A stretch of DNA of 64,000 nt from Chalara sp. BL73 (lineage: Eukaryota > Ascomycota > Leotiomycetes > Helotiales): positions 1-64,000 of the forward strand of contig CAKJVC010000064.1 in the NCBI GenBank assembly GCA_918026815.1, read 5' to 3'. The notes beneath the pieces were generated by a model that had not been told where the DNA came from, ran no database searches, and saw only the letters and a list, made by a program, of their open reading frames with translations. The position numbers and the translations under genes were made by a program. Within the stretch, counting starts at the first letter, position 1. Each line of letters starts with the position of its first letter. Positions 1-11,215 of this stretch are shown here, one piece after another.

Positions 1-1910
1 CAGCTAAATGTGCCATTTGGGTTGGAAGAAATGATGTAGCGGGATGCGATTTTCGCAAAGCGAGTGATGCTTCTCTACTAAATCTAGAGATGGCAACATT
101 AGCTACGATTAGTAAGAGAAGAAGTGCAGCTTCTGCAACGAAGCAGAATTTCACTTGTGGGGAAATGAACTCCTTCCATGTCTACAGAATATTGCCAGTT
201 TCTTGAGTTTATCTGTAAAGCTAAGAGTCCACTGCTCTATCCGGACTTCTCACCTTTTCTCAGCCGCTTGCCCCACTATTGTACTTCTAAGACTGCCTGT
301 GAATTGGAAGATGAGCTGGCGGTCTGTATGTTAACATCTTTTGAATGCAATTGAAGCCATTTCTTTGCTGGAGAAGTTGACTCAATGGCGCGGATAAGTT
401 CTTTAGCAAAATCTCTAGTTTCGCCATGATACACTGGCAAGACGTTTCTGTCAATGCCTTCAGGTCTAGCGTGAGGCATTCGTCAAAGACGAGACTGTCT
501 CCAGTAAGTGCCGTGGTTCCAGTCCCGAGGCCGTTGGAAGAAAGTAGTATCCTGCTCAAGAGAGTACAGGGGATTCCGACCTGATTCATAAGTTGGCCGG
601 CAACTGGTAATAGAGCGGCACTTACTTGCTTCAGCACCCGTGCAGTGAACAGTCCGGCAGATCCTAACTTATACCAGGTAGCCATAATAGGATTCTACTG
701 AAAGATAATCGGGAACTAACCGGACCCGACAATGAGCACACGTTAATGCCTCTCTTCAGACCCTACGGTGCTAGGTCGACTTGGTGGAACAAAGCACAGC
801 TTGAGACTCGAGGAACGAAGAAGCAAGGAAGAAAAGTGATAGGAGAAAGAGCAGACTGAAAAGCACAATCCGACAGTCTGGTACGGGAGACTCTGGTTAT
901 CTTTTCAAGGGACGTCGCATCTATCTGGGCCAGTTTTGAGCACAACGTAAAAGGCTGTACATGGCTCAACTCGGTTGAATACATGTTTCAGACGATATCA
1001 TGACTAGACCAGAGCCGTATACGGAAGCACTCGTAGCAGTTAGCCGCATGAACCCTTATGATAAATCTCGTAAATATACCTTGTGTAGCCAGCAATGTTC
1101 CACGGTGCGTTCATTTGCGTGGCAAATATAGAATGCATACACTTGCCATGAAAGATTCTGTAGAAGAAAACATATAACTTCGCCCAGAAATGGTGTTCAG
1201 CCACAGCTCTAGCGAAAGCCAATTGTGTGACGAGATATTTGCCACGACACGGGGCACCGAAGTTTAAAGCGCCTGATACTGAGGAAGACCATTTGAGTGG
1301 GGTGTCAAAGGTGTCACTCGAACAGGCTGGCTGATATGTGCGTCGATGCCCCGGGCCGCCCGCACTGATGCAGAAACGAAAATGGTCGCACTGTTACATC
1401 GCGATCTGGAGACGGTGAAGCGTCAGCTGTCTGTCTCTGGTTGGCCGAGAATTCTGACACCCACTCAGACCGTACCCACAGAATTTTCATCGTAAATGCA
1501 GCTATCTATCTGAACATTGGAATGTACAAAGGGCATACCCTCCCTTCATTGTCCTGGAGGTTCGTTTTTGTGCAAAATCCACGGTTAGCAGCAGCACGCT
1601 TTGAGTCTAATTTGGACCCCTTTTGTCTCAATCAACATCCCGTCCAATCCTCTGCAGCAACGGCATCGTCTAACCTTCATGAAAGAACACTGCGAGGACC
1701 TTAATTTCGAGTCTTTCGTTAAAGAACCTCATTTTAGGCTCATTATTTTTCACGTGCTAGTAGCTACCAGACTGCCCCGCTACAACCCCTTCAGCCCACG
1801 TCTATCGCCTTGGCGTAAGGTATGTTCCTCATGGCTGAATCGTATGATAAAGGGGCGATCAATACTGACGCTTCGCCAGAGGGTTCTGTACACTTGTTAA
1901 GGAAATACAA
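1..1910. other. No confident gene at left edge
   Basis: Only short reading frames are present, none with a family I recognise. The most protein-like stretch is on the minus strand around 276-685 and is listed separately. No tRNA, long repeat or transposon end was seen. Confidence 0.5.
276..685 (-). pseudogene. Possible decayed or split small protein, unrecognised
   Basis: Two overlapping minus-strand frames look protein-like in succession. The frame opening near 685 is hydrophobic and Gly/Ala-rich up to a DSLVFDECL segment. The second frame, ending at 276, then carries a charged segment (TRDFAKELIRAIES...). Moving from one to the other needs a frame change near 480, so this is either an unseen intron or a frameshifted relic. 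I cannot assign a family. Codon use and length alone are weak support. Confidence 0.2.
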
Positions 1911-3300
1911 ATGGATCCGAAAATTGCAGGCGAAGCAGTCCCGAACATAGGTTCAAGTAGTCATGGGCGCGAACAGACTGAAATCCAGGTATGCAGCTAA
2001 GAGCGCCCCGTCCCACCTATTGACCACTTAACAGAGTGACCCCCCACTTCCCCCAAAGAAACCAGGATCTTCTACTCCAGAAAGAGCAGATGGATCACTA
2101 TCTGGAGTGCCTGGCACTCAAGTTGACGCTGAAGCTCAGGTCGTAGTAGTATTGGCGACCTGCTCGTCATGAATGCCACTCACAGGTCATCTAGGACGAA
2201 TCCCATTTTACCGCAGCTAATGAGGAAGAGGAGGAAGCGTTTGACGGTGACTCAGCGTATGGCGCCTTCTCGGATATGACGGATACAGCGTCTCTGAATT
2301 CAAGTATTATGAAGTTCCGTGAAGAAAATGGAAGAAGATACCACTCCTTTGGTAGGGATCTCTCTTTGAACAATACGCTGCGTATTAATATTCCGAAGGG
2401 TCAACAGAGCATTGGGGCCCATGTGACGAAGATGCACTGGACCAACAAGATATCAGGTAGGCGTAGAAGATGGTCTAGTAGATTAACGTACTAATCTATG
2501 TGCCTTAAGCCATCATTTTTGGACTCTGTTGCTAAAGGGCGAGCTATATACCGCGCCAGTGAAAAACCCACAGGTATGTCGACAGTCTGGTCTAGTGTTG
2601 GTTATGGTGCTCATGATCTATATTAGCGCATACTAGACGTGGGATGTGGGACAGGAATCTGGGTAATGTAGAGCTTACTTTCCGCCTTGAGGTTGATTAC
2701 AGCGTTGAGATTAATTAGTGATGTGGCCGAAAAACACCCTGAAGCCGATGTCAAGGGAGTTGACGTCGCTCCAATCCAACCTAGTTGGGTCCCTCCCAAT
2801 GCAAGATTTGAATTGGACGATTTCAACCTTTTGGACTGGGGAAATGAGAATAAATATGATCTAATCCATCAAAGAGAGCTGCTAGGTTCCGTGACTGATT
2901 GGAACACATTTTACAGAAATTGTTTCCAGTCTGCCACCTATTCCGCCTCTTTCCTTGATTTTGCTAACATTTTGGAAGATCTCTCAAACCAGGCGGGTGG
3001 CTCGACTGTCTTGAGCCAGGCGCCTTTTTTGAATCAAATTTTGGAACTGTTGGCCCCGACCATGTCTTCAAGCGTTGGGGAGAAGTGATGCTTGAATCTG
3101 GCAAAGCCTCAGGAATGGATTTCCATGTTGGCCCTTTATGAAGCAGCGTATTGAAGACGCTGGGTTTATTAATGTCCAGGAAAAAAGATTTGTTGCACAA
3201 TAGGAGCTTGGTCAAATGATCCATGGGAAAGAGAGGTTGGGCAGTGGGAGCAGTTGAGACTAGCAAGGGGAGTACAGCTCTTCTGCGAGAGGAGATGCAT
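1911..3300 (+). pseudogene. LaeA-like SAM methyltransferase pseudogene
   Basis: This is a relic of the LaeA/LAE1-like methyltransferases of filamentous fungi, many of which are linked to secondary metabolism. From ATG 1911, exons join in phase across GT-AG introns at about 1989-2071, 2147-2194, 2352-2398, 2457-2509 and 2574-2626. They give, in family order, DTASLNSSI, ENGRRYHSFG, EHWGPCDEDALDQQD, KGELYTAPVKNPQ and the SAM-binding motif RILDVGCGTGIW (about 2627-2662). Beyond this no donor/acceptor pair restores the frame into KHPEADVKGVDVAPIQPSWV (from about 2720). Another intron at about 2928-2977 has a GCTAAC branch site and leads into SLKPGGWLDCLEPG. A second frame break falls near 3136, and a third near 3200 after a stop at 3201. 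So SAM-binding and substrate regions are recognisable but the frame is lost three times. Sequencing error could explain one break, less likely all three. Confidence 0.72.
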
Positions 3301-4225
3301 CAATTACCTTCACGTAAGTTGCCAAAGCACTAGAATTGGATGTTGCTGAATGATAGATTATAGTGGCAGCCAGAGGAGGTGTTAGTCTTTGGCGTGCAGA
3401 TGAGAGATGCAATGAATAATAAACGCTTGAAGGCACACCATTGGTTTTACTCGGTGATTGCACAGAAACCCCCCCTTACAAACACACCAGCATCATGATC
3501 ATATGATGCCATTTGTACGGCTCTCCCAGGAGTTTACTGAGACTTAGTGATGCGAAACAATATATGGGAGAAAAGTATGATTATATGGACAAACTATAAA
3601 TAATACAATGATTATTATGAGTTTCAAAAAATATGTATCATGAAAACAATCATGGATAATCATACTCATTCGTGATTCGTCTTTCGAGTAGGAAACGAGT
3701 ACGTAAAATGCATATAAAAGTAGTACCAGTTACTTGGCCGAGAGGCCATAACTAAAGAGCATACAAACAATGGAGAAACCATTGATTCAGAAGTCATAAT
3801 GCAGCAATGAAACCACCAGTCGAACTGCTGCAATTCAGTAGAGACATGTTTTTGGCAGATATAAGACGGCATAGTTCGCTCCCTATGAAACAACATCAAA
3901 AGGAAATTTTAGCTCTGCCAAGTATCAGACGCACGGACCTGAGAGCTTATATCCACTTGACTTTGAAACGAACAGGTTAAGGAGATGACAGAGGTTAGGA
4001 TTGTTGTACGGGTGCTTCCGCAGTTGAGACCTCGTAGTTAAAAGTACAAAATGCGCTTCAGCGCCATCCTGGTCACCGAAGTGGCATCAGCCCCACCCCT
4101 ACTTCCTTGCTCTAGCTTTTTTCCTCATTGCTCTTCCACCTCAACAGAAGCACTGAACAACAACAGCATGATCTTACGATAGTGCCACGGTTATTTTTTT
4201 TTGGGATCCTTGACCAACTGCAGCT
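3301..4225. other. Intergenic, no gene seen
   Basis: This 0.9-kb spacer has an AT-rich middle (about 3540-3660) and no coding frame that I recognise. It contains the promoter side of the plus-strand gene starting at 4226. A T-run lies near 4192-4201 just upstream of that start. Confidence 0.5.
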
Positions 4226-5069
4226 ATGGAGGGTATAAAGGTCGCTCAGCGTTTGGCACTGCGCACTGTTCATATAAAGATGTATCCCACAGCCAGAACT
4301 TTCCAAGAACGACGTGAAGTTCTTCGAGTCATTGAAAGATTCGGTGAAGTGAACATGTTTAAATCATTAAAGGTGCCAATCCTCTCGATTTCTCAATCTT
4401 GTCCTCCTTTTGCAACTATTTGTGCTAATCTCGTAATAGTACCATCCAATCACTCCTGTCCACGACTCTTTCATTGCTCTCTTCAGCAGCAAAGCCGCTG
4501 CTCAGAACCTCATAAATGCAAGCCCTATACGGTATCGACTAATGCAAGAGGGTGAATCAATGGCGTCGACCCCTTCCACAGCTTCTCAGGAGCTCGCTTC
4601 GAGGGAAGCCACTGAAGCCTCCGAAGCTTCTGCGGAGTGTGCTTCAGATCCTGTTGTAGTATCTGATTCCAAACCTGCTTCAACCACTGCAGACCGAGTA
4701 TTTGAGCTTAGCATATCAAAGAGTCATTTCGATCACCAAAGATATATCATCGAGCAACCTATGACTGGCCCTTGGAAGCCCGTTGCGCCTAGATTGTCAT
4801 TTATGAACTCGACCTTGACTGAAACTGTACCACTGTCATTGATGACTGCAGGCTTGGCAGACTGGGAGACATCCGAGGAAAAATATAGGACAAGCGACGT
4901 GAAGGAACAAGTTGAAATGTACAAGGGGAGTCAGCCGGTGGGTAAGCACCTCGGTACAGCTTGGAAGAGGAATGAGGAGCGAAGACGGCAATTTGAACGA
5001 AAAGAAATGCCCCGAGTTATGAAGAGCCTGTCAGAACTCCATGAGCAGGCCAGAAGGCAGGAAGTATGA
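4226..5069 (+). CDS. Conserved fungal protein with RRM-like N-terminus
   Basis: Two exons, 4226-4372 and 4440-5069, give a 258-residue protein; the intron has a GCTAAT branch-like site and a TAG acceptor. Residues about 11-95 follow a beta-alpha-beta plan typical of RRM-like folds: RTVHIKMYPTAR, then EVLRVIERFGEVNMFKSL, then SFIALFSSKAAAQNLINASP ending RYRL. The middle is low-complexity and Ala/Ser/Glu-rich; the C-terminus is charged (KRNEERRRQFERKEMP). I recall this architecture in uncharacterised Pezizomycotina proteins whose orthologues have a motif like YHPxTPV after the first helix, as here. RNA binding and a mitochondrial location are possible but unproven. The start is the first ATG in the frame; no better one lies upstream before a stop. 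Confidence 0.7.
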
Positions 5070-5829
5070 GAAACATGCTGTTGTTGAGAAGTTGTCCCGC
5101 AGCCTCCTTTAACTAATGTGTTCTCAACCACGAGTCCCAAATCAATCCCAGCTTTACGGCAACCTTTGATGTCTGCCAGGCTTCGGAGTGTCTTCAAAAA
5201 CTGTGAGCAAGCCAATTTCTTTCGTTACTTCGATTTTTTCTTCTTTATGATGATATACCAGCTGGCACCAGTCATATCCCGATTTGTACTCATGGATTTG
5301 ATGATAATGCTTCGGCCTTGTGCCTCCTCTGATTTCAATAACTCAATAGTGTCTTCCAGGACTTCTTCTTGTGGAACGGTGCTAATAAGAGCCTCGCTAG
5401 TAATTCGTGAATATTGTGACCCCGTTCACATTGAAAGGCAGTAAGAGGTCAGCAGCTAGCTGACTTTAATCGGCAGTGCTCAACACAGCTAGGAAAGTCC
5501 AGAACTAATCTATATTGGAAAGGATCTCAAAGCTGTGATAGTTAACAGATGGGCAAAGTCGCTGAGATAGGTTATACATAACCATCCTTGAATTATCCGA
5601 AGACATGGTTTCAATAGAACATTTCTAAGTAGGACCAGCAATTCATTTATGCTCATAAGCTACATGTGGCCTCGCCAGTTCTTTCTCTGCGGTCCCTGAG
5701 TCATGTAGCTTGCTTCCTCTCCCAATCAGCTGCCTCTTCTCTGGGAACTATATTCCAGTGCTTCCTATTCTGCAACCGCCAAGATATGACGAGAGATCCT
5801 GTATTTGTCTCGGATACTTCATTGTCTAC
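5070..5829. other. Intergenic between convergent genes
   Basis: This is the shared 3' region of the plus-strand gene ending at 5069 and the minus-strand gene ending at 5830. I see only short frames and no RNA gene or repeat. Confidence 0.5.
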
Positions 5830-6730
5830 TCATCTATAGTTTCTGGTAGCATCTAATTCCACGAAATTGTCCTCATACACTGCTGATCCCGGTGCCTCGC
5901 TCAGTTTATGCTCTGCCTCGAATATTTGTGCCTTGTTAGCATCTAGCTGTTGTGCAGAGATCTGCGATCGGCGCATCGCTCTCCGTTTCCTCAATAGTAA
6001 CCACGTCAAGCCCAACAGCGCGGTACATCCAACAATAGCGCCGCCGGCTCCAATGCCAGCTTTCGCTCCTGTCGATAAGCCTTTGCTCGATGATGGTGCT
6101 GCAGCAGGGGTAACTGTCGGCTTTGGTGTTGTGTTTGGCACACCGGCCGTGCTTGAAATTCCCGTCGAGGTCGATGTTTGCGAGGTAGTTGTCGATGATT
6201 CCGACGTTAACGTGGACGCTACAACAAGGGTTTGCGCTATCACAATAGCCTGCGGAGTCCCACAACAACCTTCATTACTGCTTCCACAGCACCATTCTGT
6301 CGAGTTGTGCGTCCCATCGCACGAGGTCACCCACGCATTTCCAGTGGTGTCTATCGGTCTTCCTGTTAGCCCTTATTTCCGTTATCGTTGGGGTACATGA
6401 CTTACCGCTGGCACACTGGTTGAATGCTTTCAGACAATACGGGCTTTGCCATGTTGGATCCGTGCATCCTTGTCTCCAAAATTCGGTGGCACCGTCTTTG
6501 TTGATGTTAAGCGTGAGACCGTTTGGTAGGCAACCAGCGTCTCGCGGATCGGAACCAAGCGTCTGCGAGCGCCAGCACATCGAAAATGGCGCAAACATAT
6601 TACATGGCACGTATATCTCAGAGACGCTGGTCTTGGTGTCAAAACGATAACATGTCGCCGCGGCGTTTATGGGAGCTAATAGAAAGGTCGTGATAGAGAG
6701 ATGAGCGAATATTGAGATAGATCGTGCCAT
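5830..6730 (-). CDS. Cysteine-rich single-pass membrane protein
   Basis: Two exons (6730-6406 and 6362-5830) encode 285 residues. The ATG at 6730 is preferred over an upstream TTG because it begins a good signal peptide (MARSISIFAHLSITTFLLAP). Residues about 28-145 are a cysteine-rich ectodomain (motifs such as YVPCNMFAPFSMCW, QGCTD, SCDGTHNSTEWCCG, GCCG). A Ser/Thr-rich stalk of about 45 residues follows, then one transmembrane helix (AIVGCTALLGLTWLLL) with a basic stop-transfer RKRRAMRR and a short acidic tail. This is the layout of many fungal wall-associated surface proteins and sensor-like mucins; no catalytic domain is visible. The 43-bp intron has canonical ends and joins phase 1 to phase 1. 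It resembles the protein near 15.5-16.9 kb in architecture but not closely in sequence. Confidence 0.78.
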
Positions 6731-8833
6731 GACGGGTCCCAAGATTGTATATACTGGCCGACCGGTGAAATAGGTCAGGGAGGAGATATCAATCTTCGAT
6801 TGTCTCTGGTAGATCGAGGGCGGTATATGAGAATTGAGGAGACCTGGATGAGAGAAAGCAGGAATTGGGATCGATGACTATGGTATCATGAAGCAGAGTA
6901 GGAAGTACGAAATGTCTACTGCAGCGCCAAGCACTACTCCGGTGCTCACAAGCTTTACGTGAAGAAAGATTCATCTTTTAAATCTGCTGTGCCAGAACCA
7001 AGCAGCTTGCAGAACGCTTTATTTTGTTCACAACCCCTTGCAGCCTTGGGGTCTGTCAGAACATGCGCCGCGTTCGTTGGGCAATTTAGCCATCATTTTC
7101 CACATACAAAAGTTACAGAATGCGCAACAGCCGTTCCCAAACCTCGACTTCAGGTTCCTCGGACTCATATGTCTTTGTGTTTACCACCAGGAAGACCATT
7201 CTACCACGAGAGTTGGCTTTCACAAGGTAAACCTACCAGGTAAGTTCAAACGAAAGCTCTTTCGTAAAGCTCCCTCATTTGGCTATTCTAAGCTTCCCCA
7301 TCCCCTCTCCCCGGGCAGTGCCGACCCCGTTTAAACTTAAATGGCCGCCCTCACAGGGGTTTGGCGGCAGTTTTGTGTGAGATGGTTTGATCTTCTTGGT
7401 GAGCGTTTGGGATGTCTAAGCGCCTGTTCAGCCATCGCGAATCATCGCTCTCGCTTTCGCTGGAAGTTCGCACGCTGAGATCGCGCCAACTATTCCAAAA
7501 AAAAAAAAAAAAAAAAAAAAAAAGACACGGCGCTATCCCCTTCGACCTGCGTCGTGATAGGTCGAACGAGCATGGGACGGTTCTTCATTGGCCAAGTCCT
7601 TACTCCCAGGTCAGTCAGCGTCACAAGTGAAGGAATGGGGTTTCATGTCCATCGCTTGAAGCCCTAAGGAGCAGGCAGACCACTCAGTCCACCCTGCCTT
7701 AGGTGTCAAACCTGCTACTTAAATCTCAGCCTCTTCGTGCTCAGTCTCGGGCCTCGAGTCCTCCTTGCCAGGGTTTCAGCTCCTGCCTGCACGACATCCA
7801 GTCAATGATTACATGCAAAGTAAGATTCCCATGGGAGCGTCATCATGATTCAGTGCTAAATTACCAACCTTCTTTTTCTTTTTCCTAATTGCTCATCGGT
7901 ATTGAAGTCAGCCAAAAAAAGGTTGGTCTTCATTTCATTTTCCTCCATTTCCTCCACTTTCTTGAATGCCCACGATTCACAAGTAGACCTACAATTCCTC
8001 CAAGCCCATCAAAAATCTATCACACATATCCCAAAGTTAACTTGAAATCCTACCTCTCTCCTATTTCAATTCTAAATCTACTTTCAATTTCAATAAAGGA
8101 TTAAAAACCGGGGTCGACTACTCTAGGACCACATCCCAGCACGTTTTACGACAGATATAAGTTCCTGAATGGATAAAGTTCTCTAATTCAGCATGTCATA
8201 AAAACAATCGGGGTTCGTGTTTTTGGAGGGTTACTGCTTACGCGTGAAACATTTACATAAAATTCTGATTCGGGGGCTTACGGGTAGGATATATATTAGC
8301 ATGAGGACCGCTGTACAGAATGATTACTGGGCGTCCCTCATTTCTCAACTTTCGTCCCTCTCAAGGAGGCAACCGTCAGCATGAGATTCAGCAACAGACT
8401 TATCGGACCTCTTTTCTGAAAAACTTATCTTCGAAGCTTAAATGGAAAGGAATTTCTTCCCACGTCCACGGTGCGGACAACCTCGAACGCGAAATATCTG
8501 CACGCCTATTACTTGGGTTTATTTCATCATCAGATCCCGGGCACTCGTCTTCCCAAGGATCAGTCACATTCTTCCGACCTTCATTGAAAAAAAAAACCAG
8601 GTTTACTGGAGAAAAGGTAAACAAATCATAGTGGCAAGAAGCTGAAATTATGCTCGCTGTAGGTAAACCACCTCAGCCAGACAAAAAATGCTCTACGTTC
8701 ATGTGTAGCTTATGCATAGGTTCGAGAGCTAAGGAAAAGGCTCGCTCTCGGCAAATTAATATCAACGGCAATACTGCTAAAAATCACAATCCATACCGTC
8801 ATTCTTTCCGTCAATCCTGGCAGATTTGGGTAT
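6731..8833. other. Intergenic, no gene seen
   Basis: About 2.1 kb between the start of the surface-protein gene and the 3' end of the sugar transporter. Frames here are short and low-complexity (for example Ser/Leu-rich around a poly-A run). I see no recognisable domain, tRNA or transposon. Confidence 0.5.
7497..7523. repeat. Poly-A tract (27 bp)
   Basis: An uninterrupted run of 27 A residues. No target-site duplication or retroelement body was recognised beside it, so it is called a simple homopolymer; its length may be affected by sequencing or assembly. Confidence 0.9.
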
Positions 8834-11215
8834 CTAGGTCGCAATCTTCTCTTTGTGTTCTTCTTCGATACCAGTGGCCGTTCCCTTGGGCTCGTCCCGC
8901 TCACTCTCGGTCGATGCCTCCATCTCCTCGAAGTGATACAGCTCTGGGCAGGGTGGTGTACTCTTGCGGAACAAAACCCAGCGCTTGAACCACCATGGGA
9001 AGACTGTGAACAACTGGTAGCTTGCATGTCTGCGTGTTGTGACTCCAAAGACGTAATCTAGCTCTTCTAAACTGCGCTGCTTTGTCTCGGGTAAAAAGCA
9101 GAAGATAAGGAAGAGAGCAATCATATTCATGGCAGCATAAAAACTAAATGCACCAGGAACGCCGAAAGCGCGAAGCTGACGTGGAAACGTGATAGATACG
9201 ACAGTCGCCCAGAAGTTGTTGGTGGCTACAGCCCAAGACATGCCCATCTCACGATGTGAGAGTGGGAAGACTTCAGCGGAATAGGTGAATGGCACGGGAC
9301 CTTCTCCAGGGGAATAGAAGGCGTCATATATATAAATGAAAAAGGTTACCATTCCAAGATGAGCGCGGTTGCTTTCTGGGATGTAGTAGGACATGCCGGC
9401 TGCCAATAGTGTCCATCCCATGTTGGGGAAGGTGAATAACAACAAACCACGACGGCCGAAAGTATCAATGGTCCAAATGGCAGGCCAGGCGAAGACAAAG
9501 TTGACTAGACCAAAACCAAAGGATGCCAGAAGAGCACCTTGATTGTCTGCTCCAGCATTGCGGAAGATGGTAGAAGAATAAAAGGCAATGATGTTAACTA
9601 AGCACGGATTAGCAGAGAAATTACCGGAACAATTATATACTTACTACCGCACATCTGTTGAGCCAACATGACGATACCGGAAGCTTGTGTTGCTCGTCTA
9701 AGGCGTGGAATGGTGAACAGCTCTACGAATCGAGTGAACATGTTGCTGGTTTGTGACAGACCTGCCTCCGCCAAGAGCTCTTCCTCATACTGAACCTGTG
9801 CATAGATGAAGTAAACATCTCGTGCAGCTTGGAACTTGGAGTTTCTTAATTTGGCGAGCGACTTGTATGCGTCCGCAACCCTCCCCTTCTTCAAAAGCCA
9901 ACGAGGAGACTCTGGACAGAAGTAGATGCCAATGAGGAGAGGAATAGCAGGAATGAATGCAGAGCCGAATTGCAGTCTCCAAGCAATATGGCCGGGGCTA
10001 TTCACGAACACCAAATTGGCGCATGTTCCAAGGAGGATCCCAAACGCGGTCCAGACTTGCCTACTCAATATTTAGATTTAAATCACAAAATATCACGTAG
10101 ACGAGTATAACATACCACGACATGACCAGTCCACCACGAATGGATTTCGGCGCAACCTCAGCCGAGTAGACGGGTACGGTAACCTCCTTCAAACCCATAC
10201 CAATACCAAGCAGGACACGGCAAGCAACAAGCTGGCCCCATTTCTGTACGGTAGCTTGGCCAATTGGTGCAAGCAAACTGAAGATAGCCGCGAGGAAAAT
10301 GACGTGTCTTCGACCGAGCCAGTTGTTGAGAGGATCAGAAATCCAGGCAGCGCTATTCCAATGATTAACCAATCTACCAGGAAAGGAGTTTATGAGCTTA
10401 CAATACAAAAATTGCCATGTATGGACAGGAGTTGATGAAACCCACAATCCAGGAATTGCGATCACAGGTTGATTCATTTCCAGGCTGGTATTGTCCAGTG
10501 GTGTCAGTTGGGTCGCAGAAAGGTCCGGTGTCAGGAATGCCTAGGATTTGGGAGAAGGTAAGATTTGCACCATTGGAGCCTGCGGTGGTGGTCAGCAACG
10601 CCACAAAAGAAGAATGCTGGTGACTATACCAGTTTGATCCCATCCTTGGATGGCAGCAGCAATAGAATTTAGGACAATGGTCAAGTAAAGCACTCTTGGG
10701 TGCTTCCACTTATGGGTAACCTCTTCAACCAGATTAACTCGATCATCATCGGTAAGTTCATGAATGTTGTCAATGCCTTCGGGATTCTGGGCTGCAAGTG
10801 CACCTCGATAGAGCTCGCCCTTGATCTCTTCGAGTCCAAACTTTGTAGCAAATGCTTCAGTGTCTTCACGAAGTTGCGACTTGGAAATGCCAATGAGGGG
10901 GTTCTTGATCCTGTGATTGGTTAGTTTAAAAAAAAAAGTATGTGGCTGTCAACAACGACCAATACGTACTCTCCAGTCTCGTTCTGGGTCAAGGCCGCAA
11001 ACTTCTTCCTACGGAGGTCCTCATCAGCTAGCATTGATAACTTGCGAGGCTTCTCATCATGCGAGGCGCCTTTGGCATGAGCTTCGGGCGTCGCAATCGG
11101 TTCAGTGGCAGGTCTGTCAGGTCACTCACATCAGAAATAAGCCATGTATATGTTAGGCGTTAATTACTTACGCGGTGGTGATAGGCTCCTGGTCTGGCTT
11201 ACCAGGATCTGCCAT
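8834..11215 (-). CDS. MFS sugar (myo-inositol type) transporter
   Basis: Seven exons on the minus strand (11215-11172, 11113-10970, 10910-10630, 10579-10402, 10352-10116, 10060-9645, 9597-8834) join in phase to 687 residues. Known sugar-porter signatures appear in order: QGWDQTGSNG in the first helix region, [76 protein letters not shown] and [15 protein letters not shown]. The family moves sugars or polyols across the plasma membrane, usually with protons. The long N-terminal cytosolic region (about 150 residues) and the [14 protein letters not shown] block suggest the fungal inositol/polyol-like subgroup; the substrate is inferred only. The acidic C-terminal tail (EERDEPKG-like, ending KEKIAT) is cytosolic. 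Start: ATG at 11215 opens a 44-nt exon that fits the downstream phase. Confidence 0.92.

Noticed and set aside
2687..3088. Separate methyltransferase ORF
   Set aside because: It is one exon of the LaeA-like pseudogene read through an intron (about 2928-2977).
7497..7523. Retroelement tail
   Set aside because: No body sequence or flanking duplication was found beside the A-run.
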